This document shows positions 26,901 to 37,565 of a DNA stretch of 64,000 bases, piece after piece. Below the pieces are notes generated by a model that searched no databases, was not told the origin of the DNA, and saw only the letters and a list, made by a program, of their open reading frames with translations. Each line of letters starts with the position of its first letter. Positions within the stretch are counted from its first letter, which is position 1. The translations under genes and the position numbers were made by a program. Origin of the DNA: Muriicola sp. Z0-33. GTDB lineage: Bacteria > Bacteroidota > Bacteroidia > Flavobacteriales > Flavobacteriaceae. Location of the stretch: contig NZ_JAFMPW010000001.1 in the NCBI RefSeq assembly GCF_026126425.1, positions 62,001 to 126,000 of the forward strand, in the 5' to 3' direction.

Positions 26901-29900
26901 GTGGTTGTCGATAGAAATAATTGTTTTGCGCTATCTAACCTGGTCACTATAGAATTCAGGCCCGCCGCAGATTTTGCCGCTACCTCAGTCACAGATGTAT
27001 TGTGTTTTGGCGAAGCTACCGGAGGAATACAATTTAACCTTATCGATGACAACGGCTATCAACTAACATATTACCTTTTTGATGGTGCCGGATTTGACGA
27101 AGACAACTATGACTATGCAAATGCCCTGGCCGCCAATGCATCAGGTAACTTTCCAAATTTACCAGCAGGAGATTACGCCATAGTGATTACACAGCGCAAA
27201 GGAAGTGCTTCCTGTGATTATTTTGAATACCACACCATATCAACACCCGCTGATGGCATAACGGCAAACGCTGTGCTAATACAGGATTATACCTGTACAC
27301 AGCTCGGAATAATAGAAGCCCAAAATGTTGCGGGGGGAGTTGCGCCATATGAATACAGCATAGATGGGGTGAACTTTGTTAGCGGGGCAGGAGCAGAAAC
27401 TTTTTCTAACCTGACCAATGGTTCCTATACTATTTCAGTTAGAGATGCTAATGGTTGTGTGTTTCTGACCAATCCAATTGTTATTGATCCTCTTAATGAG
27501 CCTAGCGATCTTACATTTACCGCAACTCAGCCCTTGTGCCCAGCACTTATTTCCGATGTTACCGTAACGGTGGTTGATGGAAATACGCCTTTTGTATTTG
27601 AAATAATTGCACCGGCAGCAATTGCCGCGAGTTCAACTTCTGGGAATTCTGCAGATTTTAACGGTCTTGCTCCAGACACCTATACCTTCAGGGTTACCGA
27701 TGACAAAGGTTGTACTTATGATGAAAGTTTTACTATAAGTCCGGTTACCCCTATTGGTGTTGTCGGTCAGCTTGTAAGTAATATTAGCTGTTTTGGAGAT
27801 ACAGACGGGGAAGCATTATTCACAGTTTCAGGATTCGCCACTAGTTACGACTATACAATAACCGGGCCTGCCAATTTTAACAATAACGGGGAGACCAGCA
27901 CTACAATACCGCTGACGAATCTTGCTGCCGGAACCTATGATATTACAGTTACAGATACAGACACCAACTGTACCGATACGGCTTCCGTAATAATCGCAGC
28001 TCCTCCTGCAGCCCTTACAATAGCCGCCGTTGAAACTCAGCCTACCTGTACAGACCCGGGTAGTGTTGTTATTACTGCCAGTGACGGTTGGGGGAGCTAT
28101 AATTATAGCTTAACCTATCCAGATTTGGTTACTATTGTTAACAATTCCACGGGCAACTTTACAAATCTGGCCCAATCAGGAACCTATTCTGCTTCGGTAA
28201 CCGACGGCAATGGATGTGTGGCCGTCACAACATTCGATTTAAATGCAGCAATTGCCCCCGTACTTTCTATCACTGCAAATGATCTTTGTTATGATGATGC
28301 CGTAGGGCTGACTTTGACTGCTACCGTGACTTCAGGAGGCGATGGCAATTTTGAATACAGAATTAACGGAGGTGCTTACGATCCTAATAATGTGTTTGCT
28401 GGTTTAGGACCAGGAACTTATACTATTGATGTGGTTGATGGAAACAACTGTACAGGGACAGATACTATCACCATTGATCCTGAATTAAGTGTAACTGCTA
28501 CAGCCGTGCCAATAACTGCTTGTGGTACGGATACAGATGTAACCATTACGGCAGCTGGCGGAGACAATAACTATGTTTATGCTATTGTTGCCGATGGAGT
28601 AGCTCCAATCCCAGGAGATTTTGGAGTAATCAACCCAATTGCAGTAACAGGTGCAGGAGATTACGATGTTTATGTCAGGGACCATAGTGGAGGTGCAGGT
28701 TTCTGCGAGGTTATGTTCGACATTACCATTGTTCAGGACGCTCCACTTGCAATTACCCCGACAGTTACTCCGGTAGTATGTTTTGGAGATAGCAATGGGG
28801 CTATTTCCCTTCTTGTAACCGGTGGTGCAGCTCCTTACGAGTATAGCATAGACAACGGTACAAACTACCAAACATCAACAGACTTTGTAAACCTTACTGC
28901 AGGAACATATCCAGTCCGGGTAAGAGATGCCAATAATTGTGAAGAGACGGCCTCTATAGACATTACTGAACCAGCAGCATTGGTTGCTGAAGCCGCCCAA
29001 ACACTGGCGTATACTTGTTTGCAACTAGGGGAAATCACAGTAGGAAGTATTACTCCGACTTCGGGAGGGTCCGGAGATTTTCAATACAGTCTTAATGGCG
29101 GCACATGGTCTGCGAGTACTCCAGGAGGAATTGTGTATCCCGCGCTGACAGATGGAACCTATTCTATTACTGTACGGGATGCAAATGCAGTTTCCTGTGT
29201 GCTTACTTTGCCCGATGTAATTATCGCTCCATTACCAGTAGAACCCACTTTAAGTACTGCGGTTACATATAACTGCGATGGAAGTGGTAATGTAACTGTA
29301 TTACCAAACGATCCTTCATATACCTATAGCCTGGACGCAGGCGCCCCACAAGCCTCAAATGTTTTTAACAATGTAGCTGTTGGGAACCATACGATTACCG
29401 TTAATTATGGAAGTGATTGTACGGTAGATACCACAGTTGCTATTAATGCGGGGAATGCGTTTGATGCGTCAATAACAAACTTTACGAACTTACTTTGTAA
29501 TGCTGATGCCAGCGGTACGATAACTTTTGATGTTGAGAACTTTGATATTGTAAACGGATTTGAATACTCGGTAAATGCAGGTGCATTTTCTGCCCCTCAA
29601 ACTGTTTCGCCTATAACCGTAAACGGCTTAAGCGCCGGGAACATTACCATTGTTGTTAGAGACGTTTTAGACAACAGTTGTTCTGTTACTTTGATGCAGA
29701 ATTTAGCTGAGCCTGCCGTGCTGGTTGCCAGCGCAAGTATTACTGAGCCTTTTACCTGTAATAATGCCGGCGCAACAATTACCGCAAGTGCAGTTGGCGG
29801 TACACCAAGTTATGAATATCAGTTAGAAGATGGTGTAGGCGGAATTATAATTGCCTACCAGGCTTCAACCGTATTTACCAGTTTAGCTGCCGGCGATTAT

Positions 29901-32900
29901 GTTGTCAGGGTGCGAGATGCAAATGCTTGTATAGACCCTATAGATACAGCACTCACTGTAGTTGCTCCAAATAACCCAACTTTTACGGCCACGCCAACAG
30001 CTTGTTACAGCGGAGCCAATGACGGCACTATTCAGGTAGATGTTACCTCATTACCCGGTAATGGTGGGTTCCAGTTTAGTATTGACGGAGGGCCCTGGAT
30101 TACTCCAAGTCCGGTAACGGCAACAAGCTATACTTTTAGTAACCTGGCCGCAGGAACATATACAATTGATGTCAAAGATCAGTTTGGCTGCGCAGACGTA
30201 CAACAAAGCATAACTATTAATCCGCAGTTGACTGCTAACGCAGTATTAACTGCAGACCTTACTTGTTTGGCCCCTGCCGCCGTTACCATAAACGCGGCCG
30301 GAGGGTCTGGGACATATTCTTACGAATGGTCTAACGATGCCGGAGCAAGCTACTTTTCAACCAATTTTGTTGGGAACACCTTCAGCACTAACACAGATGG
30401 CACATATATTTTCAGAGTAACAGATACTACTGCGCCTACGGCTTGTACAGTAGTAACCAATCAGGTAATAGTTAGCCCTGCAGATACTCCTGTAATCACA
30501 ACAGTTACCCCAACACATATTCTTTGTAATGGAGATAGCACGGGAGCCCTTGATGTGATTATTGATACTTCTATAGGTAACCCACCTTATGTAATAGAGG
30601 TGATAGAAACAATTTCAACAACAAATTATGGCACGCAAACCACTGGCCTTCCTGCTGGTGATTATGAAGTCACCATAACAGATGACAAAGGTTGTGTTTC
30701 TGTTCCATTCCCGGTAACTATTAATGAACCAAATGCCATCGCTTATGGTATTAACGTAGTTCCAATAATTTGTAACCCCATAAGTGGCACAGATCCCGGC
30801 TCTATAACCGTTGAGAACTTATCAGGCGGTACGGTAGAATACACCTATTACTTAACAGGTAATAATGGGTTCTCAGATTCTTATGTCACTACCGCAGGAG
30901 GTGAAGACCACACTTTCACTATTTTGGAATTTGGTATTTACGAAGTTGATGTGGTTGATGCTAACGGATGTTCCTTAAGGACTACCAATATTATCGCTTC
31001 TCCTCCGAATGATCTTGACATTGATGTCTCTACCGCAACGGTGAGCTGCGCCGCAGGTGGTACCGCAATTGTGACTGTTTCCTCTGCTGTCGGTAGTGGA
31101 AACTACGAATTTGCAATTTTGGAAACCTATACTGTTCCTTATTCTGCTACTTATCAGGCTCCTGATGTTGTGGGTGGTGACACATCTACTTTTACCGGTT
31201 TGGTCCCAGGTATAACTTACACTTTTGTGGTACATGATTTGACCACTAATTGTTATTATTTTGAAACCGCAGCGGCACCTATAGACTCCCCTTCCAATAT
31301 GACGGTCACCTCTTTGGTAGAATCTAATGTCAGTTGTACAGGGGCCAATGATGGAAACGTAACATTTACTTTCGATACATTCGATGTTCTTGCTACTGAT
31401 GTAACTTATGAGATTTTTAATGCACAATCTAATGTGACTACAACCTTTACAGGCACCACAGCAGTAAACCCCCCAGCCGGCCCAGTGACAATAAATAATT
31501 TTGCCACCTTACCACCAGGCATCTACTATATTCTTTTGGCGGAAGTTGGAGGACCTTTTGATGGTTGTTCTATTAGCTCGCCGAATTTCACTATAGACGA
31601 ATCTACTAACTTATTGTCTGTTACAGCCGCTTCCCCAACCAATGACAATTGTAATCCAAACGCAGGGGTAATTACGGCTTTAGCACAATTTGGACAAGCG
31701 CCATATGAATTCCAGTATTTATTAAATACGGACCCTGCCCCAACAGCGGCATCCCCGGGTTGGACGAGCAGTACCACTGCCAATGTAGAATCTGGAGATT
31801 ATATTGTTTATGTAAAAGATGCATACGATTGTATCCAGAGCGATCCTGTAACTGTATTGTTAGATGCAAGGCCGGAAATCTCCATAGCCGTAGTTGATGA
31901 CTGTGCAGCAGAAGGCGCTTTTGAAGTGCTGGTAACTCTGGATGTTCCAAGTATTGCGCCGTATCAGCTAAGTGTAAATGGAGGGCCATTTCAAAATATT
32001 ACATTCAATGGCAGCAACCAATACACCGTAAGTGGATTGAGCTCTGGACTTGCTCAGACCATCGCCGTACGCGACCTAAATGGATGTGCAGATACAGATC
32101 CCTTTAACATTCAACCAAACTTACAGTTCAATGCCAGTCTGACTGCTTTACTGGATTGTGAAGCCGGTGTGGCTGCAAATGCCGAAATAACTATAGACGT
32201 ATCCGTAGGATCCGGAAGTTATGAATACGAAATATCAGGTCCTGTCAACCAGGCCAGAGTGGCATTGCCTTCAAATCCGTTTACCTGGAATTTGGCAAGT
32301 GCAGCAGGAGCATATACCGTTACGGTTTATGATGTGAGTACCTCGGTTCCCAATTGCTTCGAAACAATTGTGGTAGACGTGCCGGCAGCTGTAACTCCTG
32401 CATTTACGGAAACGCATATAGATATCAGCTGTAACGGAGCAAATGATGGTAGTATAACACTTATACCCACAGATAATGGAATAAGCCCTTTAACATACAC
32501 CATTTCACCAGTAGCAGGGGTGTTCAATGCAGGAACAAACACCTTTGAGAACCTGCCTCCAAACACTTATACAATTACAGCTACAGGTACAAATAGCTGT
32601 ACAACAGACATTGTGGGAATTGTAATTAATGAACCCAACCCGATTGTGGTTCCTGCTCCTGCCGTTGTTGAATTTGGTTGTACTGCCGGAAACAATCCCA
32701 ACAATGCTACTATTACAATCAATGATGCAGCAATTACCGGGGGTAGTTCTACCTATGTGATTTACGAATTTATCAATGATCAGGGTACCGTACCCACTGG
32801 TGATGATGTTATTGTTCAAACCGGGCCAAATACAGTGTATACAGAAACTGATGTTGCTGGCGGAACTTACATCATTAATGTTTATGACGATAATGGATGT

Positions 32901-35900
32901 ATTGGCAGCACAACAGCCGCGATTTTACCTTACGATGAATTGTTAACGGCTACTGCAGCCATTACCAATCCTATTAGTTGTACTCCTGGAACAGATGGGG
33001 AAATTACCATCACGGTTACCTCCACCAACAATGATACCACCAGGTTCGAATACAGCATAGATAATGGAGCTGCTTACCAGGCCTCAAATGTTTTTGCCGG
33101 ACTTGGAATTGGTGTACACGATTTCCTTATCAGACATATAGATACTGGATGTATAATAACAGCATCAGAAACTATTACTGATCCTAACACCTTTGATATA
33201 GTTATCAATAAAATACAGGATGTAATCTGCTTTGGAACCAATACCGGACAAGTGGAATTCTCTATTACAGATGCGGTTTATGTGGCAGGATTTGATTATC
33301 AGGTTTTTGAGCAAATAACCAACATCCCTATGACGGCCCTGCTTAACCAGGCCAACTTAGGACCAACCCCTGTGGTTAACCTTCCTGTTGGGGATTATTA
33401 TGTGGTAATTACTCAGGACAATCATCCATTCTGCACACAACAAGAAAACTTTAGTGTTGCAGGCCCCCCTGCGGCCATTACGGCCAATACAGATATAATT
33501 CCTATCACCTGTCTGGGCAATGACGGAAGTATCGAAATTATTGATGTCCTTGGAGGATGGGGTGGATATTCCTATTATGTAGGAACAGTGGCTCCGGCCG
33601 GGCCAGGTTCTTATGTTGCCGGACCTCAGTTTGCCCCATTGTCGCCAGGCACCTATGAAGCCTGGGTAATAGACAGCGCCGGGTGTCAGCAGATGATCCA
33701 GAACGGTATTGTTCTGGCAGACCCTGCTCCTATTACAGCAACACTCCAGATCAATCAGGAAAACTGTACTAATTTACAAGGAGAGATAGAGGTAATAGGT
33801 ACTGCCGGAGGACAGGGAAGTAACTATACCTATCAATTAATAAAAGACGCGGTAGCCTTTGGGGCGCCGCAAACCTCAACCGTATTCTCCGGGCTAGGAG
33901 CCGGAAGTTATGAGGTGCAGATTACAGACCAATGGTCTTGTACCGTCACTATAGGTCCCGAAGTGCTTTATGAGGAAATGAACCTTATTAGTACCGTTGT
34001 TAAACCTTTAGAGTGCGGTTCTACGCCAGATGCAGAAATTACCATAACTGTAAATGGAGGATCCGGAAACCTGGATTATACAGTAACCTTCCCGGATTTA
34101 GTAACTACAGTATCAAATGCCACAGGCGTATTTACTGCACTTGATCAGGCCGGTACTTATACTTTTGTTATCACCGATTTAAATACAAGCTCTCCGGTTT
34201 GCACCGAAACTATTGCGGTAGATCTGGACGCTCCAACTCCAGTTACTTTTGACCCTCATACTATTACAGATGTGTCTTGTAACGGTCTTAGCGACGGAAG
34301 CATTACTGTTAACCTGGCGCCCGCCGCTCCAGGCGTAAATGACAACCCGATATATGCCTATAATCTATATGATGCTGGTGGTGTAATTATCACGGGGCCA
34401 CAGTCTAGCCCTATATTTTCAGGGCTGCCTGCTGCCACCTACCAGGTAGAAGCTGTTTCCGACAGGAACTGTTTCTTAAGAGAATTTGTTGTCGTTAATG
34501 AGCCTACTTTACTTACGGTAACGGCAGCGGCAACTACATTTGTCTGTAATCCCGATAATACCGTTAATACCTCAACTATTACAGCAACAGTTCCTGTAGG
34601 ATCAGGAACAGCGCCTTACTTGTACAGTATTGACAATATTAATTTCCAGACTTCAAGCACCTTTGATATAGTAGATTCAGGGGCTACTCAAAACATCACC
34701 GTTTATGTTTCTGATGCCAATGGATGTACAACAACAGATACGGTATCTATTGAGCCAATAAACGTGTTTTCAGTAACAGTTACTCAGAATGTTGCCATCT
34801 CATGTGTAAATCCTGAAGAAGTATTGATTACTGTTACAGATGATGGGAACCCCGCAAATGTGTATACTTATGAATTACTGCCTTTAGGCAATCCTAACGG
34901 CGCCTTAACATCAACGCCCACAAACGTTACAGCAACATTTGATCTGTCTGCGGTTGGAAGTTACACCTTTAGAATAACAGACACGACAACAGGTTGTTAT
35001 GTAGACACTGCTCCATATACTATTGCTCCATTCGACCTTATTGATGTGGTAGCTACAGCCACCACGCCTGTTACCTGTTTTGGTGACAGCAATGGAGCCC
35101 TGGAGATTAATGTTAGCGGTTATACAGGCGCTTACTCATACGAGGTATTTGACAGTTCAGGGGTGACAACTGGCATCTCCGGAGCTGGAGATACTGCGAC
35201 TAATCCGTTTGCCATTACTGGCCTTTCGGGAGGTAATTATTTTGTGAGCATTACAGAAACCCTGGTGCCACTTTGTGTGGAAGATTCCAACATCATTACC
35301 ATTGTTTCTCCGGATATGCCACTGATAGCTACTGTTAGCGAGGTTGCCAATGTAACTTGCACTAATGATCAGGGTGAAATCCTTATTGATCCCACCGGTG
35401 GTTATGCGCCATATGATATAGTACTAACCAACACCACCACTACTACCGTATACAATGTATCAGGAGTGAATAGTCAGTTATTTGCAGGTCTTTCTGCCGG
35501 TAACTTTACTGTTGCCATTACAGATGCCAACGGATGTGTTATCAATGATGTTATTAATCTTGTACAACCAACTCCCATTACGGCAGATATTACTGCAACC
35601 CCAACTACTCTGGTATGTTATGGAGACACAAATGCAACCGTAACCGCAATAAACGTTGTGGGCGGCGAGGGCTCATATGATTATCAATTAAACTACTATG
35701 ACCCAACAGGTACAGTAATAGACTTTACTACCGGGGAGCAAGCGAGTCCGGTGTTTGATAATCTTGGTGCCGGAATTTATAGCATCACTGTATCCGACAG
35801 ATGGAACTGTGATGTAGAAACTGTTCAGGTTACTATAAGTGAACCAACAGATGTGGCAAGTAATTTAATTCAGCTCACCTCATTGAGTTGCACCAACCCT

Positions 35901-37565
35901 GCGGAACTGGAGTTGACAGCAACAGGGGGTACTGCCCCTTATGAATGGAGTACAGACGGAATAGTCTACTCTCCTATGGCAGGTGGCAATACACACGTCT
36001 TTACAGTGCCAGCAGGAGTATATCAATACTATGTGCGCGACGCTTTTGGTTGTGAGGCAACGATTTCTAACCAGGTTTCAGTAGACGCAATTGTTCCTCT
36101 GAACATTGTAATAGATGACAGTGCTGCAATTATAAATTGTACTGGGGAAGCCACGGCAACTATAATTGCGGACGCCTTTGGTGGCCTTGGAAATTATTCC
36201 TATGAATTGTTTACAGATGCAGCTTTGACCAACCTTATAGGAGGTCCTCAGCCTGATGGTGAATTCAACAACCTAATAGCGGGCAGTTACTATGTAAGAG
36301 TAACCAGCATGGATTGTGTTGAAGTTTCACCTGAAATCATCATTACAGAACCCGTTCCTTTACAAATAGACAGGCAAGAATTTACAGATGTAACCTGTGC
36401 CGGGCAAGCCGATGGTACAATTACCGTTGAGGTCTCTGGCGGAACGGGAACCATCTTATATGCTATTACGCCCAATTTAAATCAGTTTGATACCGAAAAT
36501 GTATTTACCGAATTGGATCCGGGAGTGTATGATGTAATCGCTCAGGATGAAAACGGATGTTTTATTCCTTTCCAATTTACTATCATTGAACCTACCCCAG
36601 TAGATGTTACATTTACCGCATTGCCTGAGGTGTGTTTAGGAAGCGCTGATGGTTCAGCAGACCTGGTTATTACAGGAGGAACAGCGCCGTACAGAACTGC
36701 ATTTAATTCTAACGCAGACGCAGATTTTGTATTAGGCCAGACTTCTTTTGTGGGTCTTGCTGCAGGTACTTACGCCATATTTGTGAGAGACGCCCAGGAC
36801 TGCGAAACCAATGTCATCGTTACTATTGATCCTGGTGTAAACCTGAATGCCACTGTGGAGCCAATGTACGAATGTACGGGCGATACCCCCGAGAATTTCA
36901 TTGTACTCACTTTGGAAGACCCATCTGTCTCAGGCGATGTCATGTATGCTCTGGATTCTACAGACCCTGCGGACATGCAATTGAGTCCTGATTTTAGAAA
37001 TATGACCCCGGGAACCCATTTTATTGGTATTTCACATGCTAATGGATGTATACAACAAACCCTGGATTTTGTGATTGATAGCTTTGAGCCGGTGACGTTG
37101 ACTCTGGAGCAGAACAATATTAACGAAATAACAGCTATCGGAGCCGGAGGATTAGCTCCTTACACTTACTATTTTGAAGATATTGACAATGGAAGCGATC
37201 CTATTTATTACATCAACCGGACAGATACCTATACCGTAAGGGTGGTAGACGCTAATGGTTGTGAAGCTACCGCAGATATATTCATGGAGTTTATAGATAT
37301 AGAAATCCCCAATTTCTTTACTCCTGATGGCGATGGTCAAAACGACTTATGGATGCCTAGGAATACTGAAATATTCCCTGAAATACTAATCAAAATATTT
37401 GACCGTTATGGTAGAGTCGTTGCTCATGTATCTGGAGGTGAAGCTGGATGGGATGGCAGATATAAAGGATCCGAGTTGCCGACAGGAGATTACTGGTATG
37501 TAATTAAACTTAAGGCAGATTTTGATGACCGGGAGTTTGTCGGACATTTTACCCTATACAGATAA
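23925..37565 (+). CDS. sprB: SprB-like giant gliding adhesin, T9SS type B secreted
   Basis: A 4546-residue exported surface protein. A signal peptide (1-23, ending GTAQ) is followed by an N-terminal domain (to about 370) with the RYAGLYWSATYPS stretch common in such adhesins. A DUF11-like domain (about 380-500, VEKKVEDIAG to LRDVLPINVT) and an Ig-like segment come next. About 42 SprB-type repeats run to residue 4455. A CHU_C sorting domain ends the protein (about 4459-4546, NFFTPDGDGQNDLW). In F. johnsoniae SprB moves along the cell surface and drives gliding; the size, repeats and neighbours support that role here. The downstream sprF-like gene overlaps its stop by one base (TAATG). Confidence 0.88.
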   Translation: MKLTNSKKLLFALAVLFSYIGTAQQYNTFDIRYQNNIKGDLTFIANNIVNRDGGTATTEPEDPYNLTGNSSTYNDWLSQQYIDVDSDPTTFSSSTATFNFAQANCNLIRYAGLYWSATYPSEQAGQALGTNRQNDFNQVKFMVPGGAYVDVIADEVLFDGFTSTDPSVQQNSPYACYADVTALVTALADPTGDYTIANVRSVVGSLSPGGGAAGGWTLVIAYENPTLTGKLITTFDGFARVRSANPTVDINYSGFNTIPAGPVRATIGAAALEGDNRITGDRMRIRAASVGSFTTISDPVNPASNFFNSNITLNGAITTNRNPNSVNTLGYDTDMFSLNNPLNSVIPNNETDATLRFTSSGDQYYPFFNSFNVEIIEPNMVVEKKVEDIAGNDITGAGVNLGQLLDYVLSFQNIGNDDATNYTLRDVLPINVTLDETNMVLPPGVTYTFDALSRTVTFTIPDNLIEIGDPVSQIRMRVQVAENCFDFIDACTDLIQNLAYSTYEGVINDNVITDDPSVSDFDNCGFVTPGATNFLLDDLENCDFSRTVQLCGANVLLDAGDNFDSYIWYKDENEDGLIDAGDTIIDDGDPDNDPSTQEVTQVGMYIVDKIVADPCKGFQEIITVISFGSTQPNPIVQLINDPTNTVEGEVVTCPNDGELLPNIFLCGLNDTEPIQVNIPDALSIEWEQLDEASCGASIADCANTDSACTWNNVGTGINFLAENAGEYRLQVNYQNGCFGTFYFNIFKNPLDPQFNKTDLICTSPGNITVTNMPADYEYQLLDAVSGAILVPYSANNGPSFSIASNGAYSVEMRQVGVVDGCVFHLENIGILTRDFQVDVVTTDATCSGLGEIAISILNVEPQYYYEISQGGTTVDTFGPSTDNNYTFQNLNPGVYDILATTDDGCNYTEQVTILDNSDLFLDARVSQHITCREGNILMDSGGGKTPHTYAIWSYVDEGGVPVISYPTPGDIPPSEFQTSQIFDILDPGDYTFVVVDRNNCFALSNLVTIEFRPAADFAATSVTDVLCFGEATGGIQFNLIDDNGYQLTYYLFDGAGFDEDNYDYANALAANASGNFPNLPAGDYAIVITQRKGSASCDYFEYHTISTPADGITANAVLIQDYTCTQLGIIEAQNVAGGVAPYEYSIDGVNFVSGAGAETFSNLTNGSYTISVRDANGCVFLTNPIVIDPLNEPSDLTFTATQPLCPALISDVTVTVVDGNTPFVFEIIAPAAIAASSTSGNSADFNGLAPDTYTFRVTDDKGCTYDESFTISPVTPIGVVGQLVSNISCFGDTDGEALFTVSGFATSYDYTITGPANFNNNGETSTTIPLTNLAAGTYDITVTDTDTNCTDTASVIIAAPPAALTIAAVETQPTCTDPGSVVITASDGWGSYNYSLTYPDLVTIVNNSTGNFTNLAQSGTYSASVTDGNGCVAVTTFDLNAAIAPVLSITANDLCYDDAVGLTLTATVTSGGDGNFEYRINGGAYDPNNVFAGLGPGTYTIDVVDGNNCTGTDTITIDPELSVTATAVPITACGTDTDVTITAAGGDNNYVYAIVADGVAPIPGDFGVINPIAVTGAGDYDVYVRDHSGGAGFCEVMFDITIVQDAPLAITPTVTPVVCFGDSNGAISLLVTGGAAPYEYSIDNGTNYQTSTDFVNLTAGTYPVRVRDANNCEETASIDITEPAALVAEAAQTLAYTCLQLGEITVGSITPTSGGSGDFQYSLNGGTWSASTPGGIVYPALTDGTYSITVRDANAVSCVLTLPDVIIAPLPVEPTLSTAVTYNCDGSGNVTVLPNDPSYTYSLDAGAPQASNVFNNVAVGNHTITVNYGSDCTVDTTVAINAGNAFDASITNFTNLLCNADASGTITFDVENFDIVNGFEYSVNAGAFSAPQTVSPITVNGLSAGNITIVVRDVLDNSCSVTLMQNLAEPAVLVASASITEPFTCNNAGATITASAVGGTPSYEYQLEDGVGGIIIAYQASTVFTSLAAGDYVVRVRDANACIDPIDTALTVVAPNNPTFTATPTACYSGANDGTIQVDVTSLPGNGGFQFSIDGGPWITPSPVTATSYTFSNLAAGTYTIDVKDQFGCADVQQSITINPQLTANAVLTADLTCLAPAAVTINAAGGSGTYSYEWSNDAGASYFSTNFVGNTFSTNTDGTYIFRVTDTTAPTACTVVTNQVIVSPADTPVITTVTPTHILCNGDSTGALDVIIDTSIGNPPYVIEVIETISTTNYGTQTTGLPAGDYEVTITDDKGCVSVPFPVTINEPNAIAYGINVVPIICNPISGTDPGSITVENLSGGTVEYTYYLTGNNGFSDSYVTTAGGEDHTFTILEFGIYEVDVVDANGCSLRTTNIIASPPNDLDIDVSTATVSCAAGGTAIVTVSSAVGSGNYEFAILETYTVPYSATYQAPDVVGGDTSTFTGLVPGITYTFVVHDLTTNCYYFETAAAPIDSPSNMTVTSLVESNVSCTGANDGNVTFTFDTFDVLATDVTYEIFNAQSNVTTTFTGTTAVNPPAGPVTINNFATLPPGIYYILLAEVGGPFDGCSISSPNFTIDESTNLLSVTAASPTNDNCNPNAGVITALAQFGQAPYEFQYLLNTDPAPTAASPGWTSSTTANVESGDYIVYVKDAYDCIQSDPVTVLLDARPEISIAVVDDCAAEGAFEVLVTLDVPSIAPYQLSVNGGPFQNITFNGSNQYTVSGLSSGLAQTIAVRDLNGCADTDPFNIQPNLQFNASLTALLDCEAGVAANAEITIDVSVGSGSYEYEISGPVNQARVALPSNPFTWNLASAAGAYTVTVYDVSTSVPNCFETIVVDVPAAVTPAFTETHIDISCNGANDGSITLIPTDNGISPLTYTISPVAGVFNAGTNTFENLPPNTYTITATGTNSCTTDIVGIVINEPNPIVVPAPAVVEFGCTAGNNPNNATITINDAAITGGSSTYVIYEFINDQGTVPTGDDVIVQTGPNTVYTETDVAGGTYIINVYDDNGCIGSTTAAILPYDELLTATAAITNPISCTPGTDGEITITVTSTNNDTTRFEYSIDNGAAYQASNVFAGLGIGVHDFLIRHIDTGCIITASETITDPNTFDIVINKIQDVICFGTNTGQVEFSITDAVYVAGFDYQVFEQITNIPMTALLNQANLGPTPVVNLPVGDYYVVITQDNHPFCTQQENFSVAGPPAAITANTDIIPITCLGNDGSIEIIDVLGGWGGYSYYVGTVAPAGPGSYVAGPQFAPLSPGTYEAWVIDSAGCQQMIQNGIVLADPAPITATLQINQENCTNLQGEIEVIGTAGGQGSNYTYQLIKDAVAFGAPQTSTVFSGLGAGSYEVQITDQWSCTVTIGPEVLYEEMNLISTVVKPLECGSTPDAEITITVNGGSGNLDYTVTFPDLVTTVSNATGVFTALDQAGTYTFVITDLNTSSPVCTETIAVDLDAPTPVTFDPHTITDVSCNGLSDGSITVNLAPAAPGVNDNPIYAYNLYDAGGVIITGPQSSPIFSGLPAATYQVEAVSDRNCFLREFVVVNEPTLLTVTAAATTFVCNPDNTVNTSTITATVPVGSGTAPYLYSIDNINFQTSSTFDIVDSGATQNITVYVSDANGCTTTDTVSIEPINVFSVTVTQNVAISCVNPEEVLITVTDDGNPANVYTYELLPLGNPNGALTSTPTNVTATFDLSAVGSYTFRITDTTTGCYVDTAPYTIAPFDLIDVVATATTPVTCFGDSNGALEINVSGYTGAYSYEVFDSSGVTTGISGAGDTATNPFAITGLSGGNYFVSITETLVPLCVEDSNIITIVSPDMPLIATVSEVANVTCTNDQGEILIDPTGGYAPYDIVLTNTTTTTVYNVSGVNSQLFAGLSAGNFTVAITDANGCVINDVINLVQPTPITADITATPTTLVCYGDTNATVTAINVVGGEGSYDYQLNYYDPTGTVIDFTTGEQASPVFDNLGAGIYSITVSDRWNCDVETVQVTISEPTDVASNLIQLTSLSCTNPAELELTATGGTAPYEWSTDGIVYSPMAGGNTHVFTVPAGVYQYYVRDAFGCEATISNQVSVDAIVPLNIVIDDSAAIINCTGEATATIIADAFGGLGNYSYELFTDAALTNLIGGPQPDGEFNNLIAGSYYVRVTSMDCVEVSPEIIITEPVPLQIDRQEFTDVTCAGQADGTITVEVSGGTGTILYAITPNLNQFDTENVFTELDPGVYDVIAQDENGCFIPFQFTIIEPTPVDVTFTALPEVCLGSADGSADLVITGGTAPYRTAFNSNADADFVLGQTSFVGLAAGTYAIFVRDAQDCETNVIVTIDPGVNLNATVEPMYECTGDTPENFIVLTLEDPSVSGDVMYALDSTDPADMQLSPDFRNMTPGTHFIGISHANGCIQQTLDFVIDSFEPVTLTLEQNNINEITAIGAGGLAPYTYYFEDIDNGSDPIYYINRTDTYTVRVVDANGCEATADIFMEFIDIEIPNFFTPDGDGQNDLWMPRNTEIFPEILIKIFDRYGRVVAHVSGGEAGWDGRYKGSELPTGDYWYVIKLKADFDDREFVGHFTLYR
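26190..37290 (+). repeat. Tandem SprB-type protein repeats (about 42 units)
   Basis: By eye I count 42 unit starts of the form hydrophobic-x-C-x-G..(D/N)G.I, such as VVCFGDSNGAISL, DISCNGANDGSITL and DVTCAGQADGTITV. Each is followed by a GG..PY.YS-type strand, an AGTY.V.V.D strand and, in most units, a closing Cys (DANGC). Mean spacing is about 87 residues. The units are divergent in DNA sequence: no long exact nucleotide repeats were noticed, so this is an old protein-level repeat rather than recent expansion. Confidence 0.85.

Noticed and set aside
28485-32819. Several ORFs of 80-150 codons on the opposite strand of the giant adhesin gene
   Set aside because: They mirror the biased codon use of the adhesin, have no plausible starts or domains, and overlap a clearly real gene.
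26190-37290. Regular repeat pattern that could suggest a CRISPR or satellite array
   Set aside because: The periodicity is at protein level inside one continuous 4546-codon frame; the DNA units are divergent and there is no repeat-spacer structure.
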